Shown: positions 7,775 through 17,191 of the stretch, in pieces
How positions within the stretch are numbered: the first letter of the stretch is position 1
How the letters are laid out: each line of letters begins with the position of its first letter
Assembly: GCA_023819665.1 (NCBI GenBank)
Contig: JAMWCP010000004.1
Coordinates: forward strand, 1 to 37,495
Length of the DNA stretch: 37,495 bases
Direction of reading: 5' to 3'
DNA from: Candidatus Omnitrophota bacterium
GTDB taxonomy: Bacteria > Omnitrophota > Gorgyraeia > Gygaellales > JAMWCP01
Notes under the pieces: model-generated
What the model was told of the DNA's origin: nothing
Seen by the model: only the letters and a program-made list of their open reading frames with translations
Databases searched by the model: none
Translations under genes and position numbers: made by a program

Positions 7775-8521
7775 TTATTTTATAAAAAATAAAATTATTC
7801 CTACCAATATACAGTAATATCCAAAATAATAAAATTTTGCTCTGTATAAAAATCTCTTTAAAATTATTAGAGCAAAGAAACCGCTAATAAAACTTATTAT
7901 TAGACAAAAAAAATAGTTGCCTAATCGATAAGGAGAAGCAAAAATAATCTCTCGCGCTTCCAAGATAAATGCTCCTAGTATTGCAGGAATCCCCGTTAGA
8001 AAAGACAACTTAAAAGCACTCTCTATATCAAATTTCTTTAATAAAAGATAACTTATAGTTATTCCTGAACGAGAAATTCCCGGTATAACAGATAATCCTT
8101 GGACAATTCCAAATCCTAACGCCTCTTTTAATCTAAAAGATGATCTTTCTTTGAAATCTCTACAAAGAAAGGAGGCTAATAAAATGAAGAACCCATTAAC
8201 GATCAGAGTAAATTTTACCACTTCATAAAAATCAAATAAAAATTCAAAGTATTTTTTAAAAAATAATCCTTCTATTCCAGTAATTAAAGTAGCAAAAAAA
8301 GTATACTTAAGTAACTCTATAGACCTTAATAGTTCTTTAATCTCTTTAAAGAAATAGGAAAACAATACCAAAAGAGTACCCAAATGGGCAAAGATAATTA
8401 AACCCAAACCATATCCACCATTGAATCGCATAATTTTTTGAGCAATTAAAAGATGCCCCGAACTACTTATTGGTAAAAACTCAGTTAATCCTTGGATAAC
8501 TCCTAAAATTAAATATTTCAT
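7775..8521 (-). CDS. uppP: undecaprenyl-diphosphatase UppP/BacA
   Basis: GVIQGLTEFLPISSSGHLL and GLSVIPGISRSGITIS motifs. Confidence 0.93.
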   Translation of the reverse strand: MKYLILGVIQGLTEFLPISSSGHLLIAQKIMRFNGGYGLGLIIFAHLGTLLVLFSYFFKEIKELLRSIELLKYTFFATLITGIEGLFFKKYFEFLFDFYEVVKFTLIVNGFFILLASFLCRDFKERSSFRLKEALGFGIVQGLSVIPGISRSGITISYLLLKKFDIESAFKLSFLTGIPAILGAFILEAREIIFASPYRLGNYFFCLIISFISGFFALIILKRFLYRAKFYYFGYYCILVGIILFFIK

Positions 8522-9168
8522 TCTGGATGCTTTTCTAAGAAAATCTGCATATCCAAAGGTAAATGTGATTTTATCTTTATATAGCGTTGAGTAATGGGAT
8601 GGATAAATTTCAAACCTTCAGCGTGCAGACACAATCTTTTTGCTTTAATATGGAAATCTTTTCTAAAAGCAAATCTATCCTCACCGACGATAGGATTACC
8701 TATTCTTTTAAAATGTATCCTTATCTGATTTTTTCTTCCAGTAAAAGGATTAACTTTTAAAATAGCGAATTCTTTTCTCTGTTCAATTAAAGAATAATAG
8801 GTTATAGCGGTTTTATTTTCTATAGGTACATCTATCTTACCCCGGATAGGGAAAACTTTGCCATGTACAAAAGCAATATAGCTTTTTTCAACTTTGTTCT
8901 CCTTAAATAACCGCATCATCTTTTTCTGAATAGATTTCCCTTTGGCATATATAATCAACCCTGACGTAGAGTAATCTAATCGATGACAAGGATGTAAACG
9001 AAAAGTAAACCCTTCTTTTTTTAAATTAGCGTTAAGTATAGAAGTTAAATCTTTTTTTTTGCCCCTTGCAGGAATAGTGAGCATCTTACTCGGTTTATTT
9101 ACAATCTTTAAGTACTCGTCTTCAAATACAGTCTCTATACTCATCGTATGTCCTTGGTTTTTATCCAA
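8518..9168 (-). CDS. RluA-family pseudouridine synthase
   Basis: HPCHRLDYSTSGLIIYAKG, GRKNQIRIHFKRIGNPIVGE; alternative start at 9144 (MSIETVF) possible. Confidence 0.9.
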   Translation of the reverse strand: MDKNQGHTMSIETVFEDEYLKIVNKPSKMLTIPARGKKKDLTSILNANLKKEGFTFRLHPCHRLDYSTSGLIIYAKGKSIQKKMMRLFKENKVEKSYIAFVHGKVFPIRGKIDVPIENKTAITYYSLIEQRKEFAILKVNPFTGRKNQIRIHFKRIGNPIVGEDRFAFRKDFHIKAKRLCLHAEGLKFIHPITQRYIKIKSHLPLDMQIFLEKHPE

Positions 9169-9776
9169 TTACAAAAATCACAAGATTCATTTAAAGTGGG
9201 TAGAGGTCCTTTGATTATTTTAATTGCATCATAGAACACCTTCTTTGCAGAAAGAGGATCTGTCTTTATTTCCTTTAAGATTATATCAAAATGGAAATTG
9301 TTATTTTCGTCTATCTTATTAGGAATATAATACACAATGTAAGCAACTCTTTTAGTCAAAAAACCATTCTGTTCTAAAAGAAATGTGTAAACATCCATCT
9401 GAAGTTGATAGCTATGATGGATTTCTTCAGGTACCACACCCCGCGTCTTATGATCTAAAGCGGCGTAGTATTTATCTTCTAATTTGATACATTCATCTAA
9501 ATATCCTCCCAATTTAGCATCTTCCTTTATATCTACATACTCTAACCACTTAATAGGAAAGCTTACTAAAACCGCCCTTAATTTTCCTTCTAACAATGGA
9601 GGTAAAATATTCTTTGTCCGATAGAAGTTAAAATAATTCTTAATAACACGGTCAAGACCGGTAGTAATAGTAGCTACAGGTATACGGGGACGTTCTATAC
9701 CTCTATTTACATAAAGCCAAAAACAACGAGGACATTCCAAAAACAGATTCAGACTAGAAGCAGATAATTTAATCAT
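9141..9776 (-). CDS. PD-(D/E)XK (RecB/Cas4-like) nuclease-family protein
   Basis: SASSLNLFLECPRCFWL N-terminus, GGYLDECI ... AALDHKTRG catalytic-type motif, terminal CDFC. Confidence 0.75.
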   Translation of the reverse strand: MIKLSASSLNLFLECPRCFWLYVNRGIERPRIPVATITTGLDRVIKNYFNFYRTKNILPPLLEGKLRAVLVSFPIKWLEYVDIKEDAKLGGYLDECIKLEDKYYAALDHKTRGVVPEEIHHSYQLQMDVYTFLLEQNGFLTKRVAYIVYYIPNKIDENNNFHFDIILKEIKTDPLSAKKVFYDAIKIIKGPLPTLNESCDFCNWIKTKDIR

Positions 9777-9780
9777 AATC

Positions 9781-10692
9781 TTAGATTACCTTAAACATAT
9801 TTTCAATCGGTCTTATGGCGCGAATTCTTATCTCTTCTTTAACCTTCACCTCTTCCTTTAGTTCTTCTAATGCCCAAAGTATCTTCTCTTGAGTAATCTT
9901 CTTCATATTAGGACAGATCGCTCGCTCAGTAGCAGGATAGAATTCTTTATTAGGATTTTCTTTTTTTAAGCGATAAATTATCCCTACCTCCGTAGCTACA
10001 ATAAATTCCTTTGCTTTTGAACTCTTAACATACTGACACATCTTACTAGTAGAAAGCACTGCATCTGCCATCTCTATTACCTCTGGTAAACACTCAGGAT
10101 GCACTATTATTTCTGATTTTGGATGAAGTTTCTTTTCTCTTTTTATGTCTTGAGGTAATATTTTTATATGAGTAGGACAGTATCCATCCCAAACGATCAA
10201 CTTCTTATGAATCTTTTGAGAAACATAATGGGCAAGATATTTATCAGGAATAAAAATTATTTGGCTTCTGTCTCTTAAAGCCTCCATTACTGCTAGAGCA
10301 TTAGTAGAAGTACAACAGTAATCAAGTTCTGCTTTTACTTCTGCGGAAGTATTTACATAACCTACCACTGTTGCCTCTGGATAAGTTGTTTTTAATCTTC
10401 TTAGTTTTTTGGCGGTAATCATCTTTGCCATAGGACAACCCGCCGTGATATCAGGCATAATTACCTTTTTATCCGGACAGAGGATAGAAGCAGTTTCTGC
10501 CATAAAATGCACGCCACAAAAAACTATCACCTTTGCATCCACCTGAGCAGCTTTCTTGCTTAACTCCAGAGAATCACCCAAAAAGTCGGCTATATCTTGA
10601 ACTTCGGGTAACTGATAATTATGAGCCAAAATTATTGCTCTGCGCTTTTCCTTTAACTTCCGAATTTTTTTCTCTAAGTTATTCTGTTTCAA
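9781..10692 (-). CDS. nadA: quinolinate synthase NadA
   Basis: AIILAHNYQLPEVQDIADFLGDSLELSKKA, FCGVHFMAETASILCPDKKV, GCPMA, HPEC motifs. Confidence 0.95.
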   Translation of the reverse strand: MKQNNLEKKIRKLKEKRRAIILAHNYQLPEVQDIADFLGDSLELSKKAAQVDAKVIVFCGVHFMAETASILCPDKKVIMPDITAGCPMAKMITAKKLRRLKTTYPEATVVGYVNTSAEVKAELDYCCTSTNALAVMEALRDRSQIIFIPDKYLAHYVSQKIHKKLIVWDGYCPTHIKILPQDIKREKKLHPKSEIIVHPECLPEVIEMADAVLSTSKMCQYVKSSKAKEFIVATEVGIIYRLKKENPNKEFYPATERAICPNMKKITQEKILWALEELKEEVKVKEEIRIRAIRPIENMFKVI

Positions 10693-11740
10693 TTACCCCT
10701 CCTCCTACTACTATATCATCTTTATAAAATACTGCTGACTGTCCAGGCGTAACTGCTGACTGAGGTTCAAAAAATCTTATCTCTAAATATCCACTTTTGG
10801 GGAAAATTTCTGCAGGGACCTGTTTGTGATTATACCTTATCTTTACCCCTAAAACAATTTTATTTTTTATAGGTTCATTAATAAAATGAGGATCTTTAAC
10901 AAAAAATCTCTGTGTATAAACATCTTCCTTTCTACCTACCACAATTTGATTTTTTTCTTTATCCAGTTTTATTATATAAAATGGGCCTCCACTTAAACCT
11001 AAACCTTCTCTTTGACCAAAAGTATAAAAACATATACCTCTATGTCTACCCAAAACATTGCCATCCTTGTCTACAATCTCACCTTCTTTAATTTTATCTT
11101 TAAAATATAGAGAAAGAAATTCTCGATAGTCATCTGTAGGTAAAAAACATATATCTTGACTAGCCGGCCTTTCTGCAATAGATAACTTTAACTCTCTAGC
11201 AATCTGACGCACCTGATCTTTAAGATAATCTCCTATAGGGAAGATTACTCTTTTAAGTTTATCTTGAGTAAGATGATAAAGAAAATAACTCTGATCTTTA
11301 TAAATATCTTTTGCCCTTTTTAAATAGTATCTTCCTAACCCATCCTTTTCTATACGAGCATAATGACCTGTAGCAAAAAAATCTGCACCAAAACTAAGTA
11401 CTTTTTCTAAAAGCGCACCAAATTTTATATAGTGATTGCAATCTACGCAAGGATTGGGCGTTCTACCTTTAAAATATTCATTACAGAAGTTTTTAATTAT
11501 CTTTTCTTTTAGAACCTCACCAAAATTTAATACATAATGTTTTATACCAAGATAAAGAGCAACATTACGCGCCTTTTCAATTGCTTCATAATCACAACAT
11601 ACAGGTTTTCTCCTGTCTTTAATATAGAGATTAAAACACATGGTAACTCCTACTACCTCAAAGCCACACTTTTTTAAAATGTAGGCACTAACTGAAGAAT
11701 CCACGCCTCCTGACATCGCTACAAATACCTTTTTGCCCAT
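10679..11740 (-). CDS. mnmA: tRNA-specific 2-thiouridylase MnmA
   Basis: MSGGVDSSVSAYILKK, GRTPNPCVDCNHYIKFG, ATGHYARI, KDQSYFLYHL, ASQDICFLP. Confidence 0.95.
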   Translation of the reverse strand: MGKKVFVAMSGGVDSSVSAYILKKCGFEVVGVTMCFNLYIKDRRKPVCCDYEAIEKARNVALYLGIKHYVLNFGEVLKEKIIKNFCNEYFKGRTPNPCVDCNHYIKFGALLEKVLSFGADFFATGHYARIEKDGLGRYYLKRAKDIYKDQSYFLYHLTQDKLKRVIFPIGDYLKDQVRQIARELKLSIAERPASQDICFLPTDDYREFLSLYFKDKIKEGEIVDKDGNVLGRHRGICFYTFGQREGLGLSGGPFYIIKLDKEKNQIVVGRKEDVYTQRFFVKDPHFINEPIKNKIVLGVKIRYNHKQVPAEIFPKSGYLEIRFFEPQSAVTPGQSAVFYKDDIVVGGGVIETE

Positions 11741-11783
11741 AGAGATTAATTATAATATAATTTTAAATCAATAGCAAAATAAA

Positions 11784-13583
11784 CTACCAATAAAATCTTA
11801 TGCCCAATTGAAAATTTCTTTTAGGAGAAGGGATACCGGATATATTTTGGTATTCTACATTTAAAAGATTGGAAACATCAAAAAAGAATTCCATATTCTC
11901 TTTTTTAGGTCTATAAATAAAATTTGTATCTAATATAAACCAGCCATCGCGCTGAGGAGGTTTATTATAACTGAAACCTATAAAATGGTTGTATCTTTTA
12001 AAAGAAAAATCTAAGACGAAGAAAAATCTATGCCGATTATAATTTAATCCATATTTATAATTATACTGTTTAGTCTTTATTTTTTTATCAATATAAGTAT
12101 AAAACAGATCCAGACATATTAATTTGTTTATCTTCTTTTTGATCGTCATCTCTATCCCCTGTGATTGAGTGGAGGTTATATTTTTTGCTTTCCACTTAGA
12201 CTCGGAAGAAATTTCTTTTAACCAATCAATAGCATTCTTCTCGTCTCTTAAAAAAGTACAGATAGATAATAAAAATTCTTTGTCTTTCTCATTATACTCA
12301 TAACCTAAATCATACTTATACGCTTCCTCTGGTAAAAGAAAAGAATTCCCTTCTGTAGTAGGATCATTGTAATATAACTCTGTAAAAGAAGGCATCCTTA
12401 TAGAACGCGAAAAGCCTCCGGTTAATCTTTTATTTTTATTTAGGATATAATTAATATTAAATGTGCCGGTATGGATGTTCTTAATGTTACTTAATCTGTC
12501 ACTCCTATAGGAAATACTATAAGAAAAATTATCAAAATCTTTCCTTTCTTCCATAAATAAACTATGATAAAGACGTTTGTGTTTTCCTAAATTGGTAGAG
12601 ATAATTTTTTCTTCTGTATATTCAAAACCCATACCGAAAATTCCACCAAAAAAATCATTTCCCCTAAGATAAAATAAAGGGGAAAATATATCGGTCTGAT
12701 GATGGTTTAAATATCTACTACGTATAAGGGTTTTATCTAAAAGAAATTTATCGTAATGCCTACGCCATAAAAAGCTTCCCTTTAAAAAGAAATCTTCTAT
12801 CTGAAAATCAAGATCTGTGTTCAAAAGGTAAGTCTTTGTCCACTCAAAAGAAGGAAATCCTCTAAAGGGAGTATAAAAATCATAAGCACCAAATTCTTTC
12901 TCCTGATATCCCAAAAACATATTAAAATCTGTTAAAGGAAATTCTATTTTACTTTCTAAATTTAAAGTATATTTTTTATATTCTGTATCATAATAGAAGC
13001 CGTCTGCTTCTTTTATCTCGGAAGAAAAGCGCATAAATAACTGGTTAAACTCTAAGCCATCCATACCAAACAGAACCGATTTTAATTTATGACTGCCGGT
13101 ACTTACTTGAAGAATATTTTCTTTTTTGAATTCTTTTTTGGTAACGATATTTAGTGCTCCACCTAAAGCACCTGAACCAAAAAGCGATGAACCACCTGAA
13201 AGATAAATTCCTAAACTTTCAATATTGAACTGTGTCAGAGGTATATCACTGTTATGATGCGCTGTCTGGGAATCGTTTATTCTTCTTTCATTAAAAAGCA
13301 CCACCACCTGCTCAAAATTACTTGCCCTTAAGGAAAAATCGAATTGGATATCTGCCAAAGGCGATCTGGATTGTAATTCTAAAGGACTATACCTTAAACT
13401 ACTAAGAAATGCATCTTGGGTTTTTAATTTTAAAGATTCTTGGTCTAAGGTGTATTCTTTAAATAGATAAAAATTTCGTCGTGTTATAACAATAGGAGAA
13501 AGTTCTATCTCATCTGATTCGGCAGAAACTAAAGAGACGCAAAGAATAAAATTAAATAGAAAAATAAAAATTCTCTTATACAT
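11784..13583 (-). CDS. TonB-dependent outer-membrane receptor; candidate biotin-regulated
   Basis: 599 aa; signal peptide, TonB-box-like IELSPIVITRR, plug (SGGSSLFGSGALGGALNIVTKK), barrel ending in aromatic (FQLGIRFYW). Confidence 0.85.
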   Translation of the reverse strand: MYKRIFIFLFNFILCVSLVSAESDEIELSPIVITRRNFYLFKEYTLDQESLKLKTQDAFLSSLRYSPLELQSRSPLADIQFDFSLRASNFEQVVVLFNERRINDSQTAHHNSDIPLTQFNIESLGIYLSGGSSLFGSGALGGALNIVTKKEFKKENILQVSTGSHKLKSVLFGMDGLEFNQLFMRFSSEIKEADGFYYDTEYKKYTLNLESKIEFPLTDFNMFLGYQEKEFGAYDFYTPFRGFPSFEWTKTYLLNTDLDFQIEDFFLKGSFLWRRHYDKFLLDKTLIRSRYLNHHQTDIFSPLFYLRGNDFFGGIFGMGFEYTEEKIISTNLGKHKRLYHSLFMEERKDFDNFSYSISYRSDRLSNIKNIHTGTFNINYILNKNKRLTGGFSRSIRMPSFTELYYNDPTTEGNSFLLPEEAYKYDLGYEYNEKDKEFLLSICTFLRDEKNAIDWLKEISSESKWKAKNITSTQSQGIEMTIKKKINKLICLDLFYTYIDKKIKTKQYNYKYGLNYNRHRFFFVLDFSFKRYNHFIGFSYNKPPQRDGWFILDTNFIYRPKKENMEFFFDVSNLLNVEYQNISGIPSPKRNFQLGIRFYW

Positions 13584-13615
13584 AGGTAGTATAAATTTAA
13601 ATAGTAAATCAATAT

Positions 13616-13647
13616 TTGTAAACTAATTTTTAGTTTTTAGTTTACAA
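13616..13647. promoter_or_regulatory. predicted BirA operator
   Basis: Perfect 11-bp inverted repeat TTGTAAACTAA-N10-TTAGTTTACAA, readable as TTGTAAACT-N14-AGTTTACAA; compare E. coli bioO TTGTAAACC-N16-GGTTTACAA. Overlaps a minus-strand TATAAT (13647-13652); flanked by birA and TonB receptor. Confidence 0.6.
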
Positions 13648-13664
13648 TTATAGTAAAATAAAAA

Positions 13665-14633
13665 TCAACGGCAGTAAATAAGGTCACCTGTATTTATCTT
13701 TTCGACTAAACCACTATCTTTTCTTAAAAGAAGGTTTCCATCATCATCCACATCCACCGCCATGCCTACAGTAGTTTTATTATCTTGAATTATTTTTACT
13801 ATTCTACCCAAAGTACCAGAAAATGAACGCCATCTATCAATAATAAAACTAGAACCATTCTTTTTAAATAAAAGATAATACTTTTCTAACTCTATTAATA
13901 TCTGACGCATCAATTCTATACGGTTTATACTTTCTTTTTTATACTGACGCAAAGATACAGCGGTATCTATAAGTTGCTGTGGATTATTATTCACGTTTAT
14001 CCCTATACCAATAATTATATAATGCATAAGCTCTGTCTCGCTTTCTGATTCGGTAAGAATTCCGGCTAATTTTTTACCATCCAATATTATATCATTTGGC
14101 CACTTTACTTCTACTGTTATTCCTATAGAGTTATTTATTGCCTCAGATACTGCCACGGCACTCAAAAAGGTAAAGATAGCTGAACTTTTAGGGTGAATCT
14201 TTGGCTTTAAAATAAGAGAAAAATATATTCCTTTATATTTATAGCAAAGCCATGATCTTTGAAATCTACCCCTTGCTTTAGTCTGTGATTCCGCAATTAC
14301 CACCGTTCCTTCCGAAACCCCCTGTTTAGCTAAACTATGAGCGATATCCATAGTAGAAGAAATATTATCAAAATAATATATCTCTTTTCCTATAAATTTT
14401 GTAGGAAGCCGATAAGCTATTTCGTAAGGAAAAAGTCTATCAGGAATCCCCCCTAATTGATACCCTAAATGGGGAACTGCTATTACTTCATAACCTAATT
14501 GACGCAATTCTTGAATATGTTTCCAGATAGCTGAACGACTTATAGAAAAATGTCGACTCAACTGCTCGCCTGAAACATAATTATTAGTGTGACTCTTAAG
14601 ATAAAAAAGTATCTTTTCGGTTAGAGGATGCAT
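13665..14633 (-). CDS. birA: bifunctional biotin-[acetyl-CoA-carboxylase] ligase / biotin operon repressor BirA
   Basis: N-terminal HTH (SGEQLSRHFSISRSAIWKHIQELRQLGYEV), KARGRFQRSW, VKWPNDIILDGKKLAGILTES, GIGINVN. Confidence 0.94.
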   Translation of the reverse strand: MHPLTEKILFYLKSHTNNYVSGEQLSRHFSISRSAIWKHIQELRQLGYEVIAVPHLGYQLGGIPDRLFPYEIAYRLPTKFIGKEIYYFDNISSTMDIAHSLAKQGVSEGTVVIAESQTKARGRFQRSWLCYKYKGIYFSLILKPKIHPKSSAIFTFLSAVAVSEAINNSIGITVEVKWPNDIILDGKKLAGILTESESETELMHYIIIGIGINVNNNPQQLIDTAVSLRQYKKESINRIELMRQILIELEKYYLLFKKNGSSFIIDRWRSFSGTLGRIVKIIQDNKTTVGMAVDVDDDGNLLLRKDSGLVEKINTGDLIYCR

Positions 14634-14640
14634 AACATAA

Positions 14641-15447
14641 TTATTTCACTAGATTCATACTTCCTTGCCGATAACCTTCTAAATCTACCGTTACATAAAA
14701 AAAACCCAATTTTTTAAAAAAAGAGGTAACTTTAGAGCTATTCTTTACCAAAAGAGAAATATTTTCTTTCTCTACTTCAATTCTAACTAAATCTGTATAA
14801 TCCCTTACTCTTGCCTGTTTAAAACCTAAACCAAATAAAAAATTTTCTCCTTTTTCTATACGTTTAAGTTTATAAATGTCAATCTTTTCTCCATAAGGAA
14901 TACGAGAAGCAAGACATGCTCGCGTAGGAGAATTATAAGTAGAGAGCCTTAATTTTTTACTCAACTCCCTTATTTCTTCTTTTCTCAACTTCGCTTCCTG
15001 GAGAGGAGAGACCACCCCTAATTCCTTTTTTGCTTTCTCGCCCGGCCTAAAATCTTTCAGATCATCATAATTAGTACCATCAATTATATAATTTATTCGG
15101 TATCTTTTGGCTATCTCTTTAAGTTTTAAAAACAATTCTCTTTTACACCAATAACAACGAAGAATTGTGTTTTTTCTAAATAAAGGATTTTTATATTCGG
15201 CAGTTTTTATAATCAGATGTCTTACCATCTGTTTTTTTGTAAAATCTTTGGCGATCTCTAGTTCTCGCTGAGTATAAGTAGGTGAAACTGCAGTTACTGC
15301 TAAAACGTTTTCTCCTAACGCATCCTTGGCTACTTTTAAAAGAAAACTGCTATCTACCCCTCCAGAATAGGCAATAACAACCGCCCCCATATTCCTTAAA
15401 ATATTCTTTAATCTATCTAATTTTAATAATATCCCCTTCTTCACCAT
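14641..15447 (-). CDS. larE: LarE-type ATP-dependent sacrificial sulfur transferase
   Basis: VIAYSGGVDSSFLLKVAKDALGENVLAVTAVSPTY, RCYWCKRELF, DGTNYDDLKDFRPGEKAKKELGVVSPL, SPTRACLASRIPYG. Confidence 0.92.
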   Translation of the reverse strand: MVKKGILLKLDRLKNILRNMGAVVIAYSGGVDSSFLLKVAKDALGENVLAVTAVSPTYTQRELEIAKDFTKKQMVRHLIIKTAEYKNPLFRKNTILRCYWCKRELFLKLKEIAKRYRINYIIDGTNYDDLKDFRPGEKAKKELGVVSPLQEAKLRKEEIRELSKKLRLSTYNSPTRACLASRIPYGEKIDIYKLKRIEKGENFLFGLGFKQARVRDYTDLVRIEVEKENISLLVKNSSKVTSFFKKLGFFYVTVDLEGYRQGSMNLVK

Positions 15448-15563
15448 AAAACTTCTTATTTAAAATTCAAAATTATCATTACTTTTTATTTACTATTCTT
15501 TAAATTTATATTATATAATATAGTAAATAAACCTGGTAAATATTTTTAAATATAACTACTTAT

Positions 15564-16988
15564 ATGAAGAGAAAAAATAGATATAAAAAAACCACGAGAA
15601 AATCTTTTTGGATTATACTGCTAATTTTAATCTTACCAGGATTTCTACTTTGGGGTTCAGAATCTATTGTACAGCATATTCAATTTAAAAACTATGTAGG
15701 AATTATTTTTGGCCAAAAAGTAACTTCTGAAGAATTTCAAAGAGCACTCACAGCTATACGCCATGAGTTAATGCTTCAAAAAGGCGAAGAATTTTTGAAA
15801 AAAGAGAGCGAAATAGATCTTACCACACACGTGTGGGATCGTATTATTTTACTAAAAGAGGCAAAAAGAAGAAAAATTAAAATAAGTGATAAAGAGGTGA
15901 GGGATTTTATTAAAATGATATCTCTGTTTAGAAGTAATAATGAATTTAACTTTGAATTGTACCGGCGAATTGTGCAATATTTTCTAAAAACCAGTGAGCG
16001 TATCTTTGAAGAAGAAATCAGAGAAAGCTTAATGATTTCTAAACTGTATGACGAAATAACTGCTGATGTAAAATTAACGGAAGATGAGATTTGGTTTAAC
16101 TATCAGAGAGAAAACGAAATGATTGCAATAGACTACTTAAGCGTTCCTTTTAAAGAATTAGAAAAAAATATCGATATAGATGAAAAGAGACTATATCAGT
16201 ACTATCTTGATAACCGTCCGATATTTAGAAAACCATCAAATTTTAACCTTCAATACATAATTGACGAAGATCCTCGGAGAATAAAAAATATCTCTAGTGA
16301 AATAAAGAAGGTTAAAAATTTTGAAACCTTTCTTAAAGAAAAAGGTTACATTGTAAAAGAAACGGACTTCTTTGGTATAGATGAACCTATCCCGGGTATT
16401 GAGTGGTCCTTATCTTTATCTTTTTTGATCGAAAAGCTCAAAGTAGGTCAGATTTTAGGCCCTATAAAGATAAAAGATAAATATTTGTTAATCCGTCTAA
16501 AACAAAAAAGAGAATCATATATTCCCTTATTCAATGAGATAAAGGATAAAGTAAAAGAGGAATATGTCGAACAGGAATCAAAAAGAATAGCAAGAGATAT
16601 TCTACTTAAAGTACTCTCAGAAATAAAAAATATGCAAAATAATAATCTTAAAATAGATTTTTCAGAACTGGCTAAAATATATAATCTGCAAGAAGGCACT
16701 ACGGAACTATTTAAACGTTCAAGTTATATTCCTCAACTAGGTGAATCAGATAGATTCTTTATGGCATTTAGCAATTTAAAAGAAGAGGAGATAGGTAAAG
16801 AAATAGTAGAGATGGAGCGAGCTTTCTTTATAGTAAAGATTAAAAATTATAAAGCCGCTGATGAGATAGTTTATAAAAAAGAAAAGGATGAATTTACGCG
16901 TGCTCTTATTTCTAAAATAAAAGATATAAAATTTATTGACTTTCTAGGGCAACTAAGAAAAAAGACAAAGATTAAGATAGAGCTATAA
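15564..16988 (+). CDS. SurA/PpiD-like peptidyl-prolyl isomerase-family periplasmic chaperone
   Basis: N-terminal TM anchor, SurA_N-like region (GQKVTSEEFQRALTAIRHEL...ILLKEAKRRKIKISDKEV), degenerate rotamase-like region. Confidence 0.7.
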   Translation: MKRKNRYKKTTRKSFWIILLILILPGFLLWGSESIVQHIQFKNYVGIIFGQKVTSEEFQRALTAIRHELMLQKGEEFLKKESEIDLTTHVWDRIILLKEAKRRKIKISDKEVRDFIKMISLFRSNNEFNFELYRRIVQYFLKTSERIFEEEIRESLMISKLYDEITADVKLTEDEIWFNYQRENEMIAIDYLSVPFKELEKNIDIDEKRLYQYYLDNRPIFRKPSNFNLQYIIDEDPRRIKNISSEIKKVKNFETFLKEKGYIVKETDFFGIDEPIPGIEWSLSLSFLIEKLKVGQILGPIKIKDKYLLIRLKQKRESYIPLFNEIKDKVKEEYVEQESKRIARDILLKVLSEIKNMQNNNLKIDFSELAKIYNLQEGTTELFKRSSYIPQLGESDRFFMAFSNLKEEEIGKEIVEMERAFFIVKIKNYKAADEIVYKKEKDEFTRALISKIKDIKFIDFLGQLRKKTKIKIEL

Positions 16989-16995
16989 TAATTGT

Positions 16996-17178
16996 TTATT
17001 CTACTGTGATTGCTTCTACCGGACACTGAGAAGCAATTTCTTTAAGATCGCAACTATTACAGGAATTACTTTTTACATGAGCAACACCATCGTCTTTAAT
17101 TTCAAATACCTCAGAACACGACTGTTCACATAAACCGCATCCGACGCATTTATCCTCATCTACAATTACACGGGGCAT
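16996..17178 (-). CDS. small ferredoxin (single [4Fe-4S] plus extra cysteines)
   Basis: MPRVIVDEDKCVGCGLCEQSCSEVFEIKDDGVA...CNSC...CPVEAITVE. Confidence 0.9.
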   Translation of the reverse strand: MPRVIVDEDKCVGCGLCEQSCSEVFEIKDDGVAHVKSNSCNSCDLKEIASQCPVEAITVE

Positions 17179-17191
17179 AACTCCTCCTTTA

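Noticed and set aside
9141-9776. CRISPR-associated Cas4
   Set aside because: No CRISPR repeats or other cas genes in the window and cysteine layout differs from Cas4.
13616-13647. Rho-independent terminator for birA
   Set aside because: Inverted repeat is AT-rich with no GC-rich stem followed by a U-tract; BirA-operator reading fits arm sequence and context better.
16448-16699. Minus-strand 83-aa ORF
   Set aside because: Antisense inside the SurA/PpiD-like gene; low-complexity translation.
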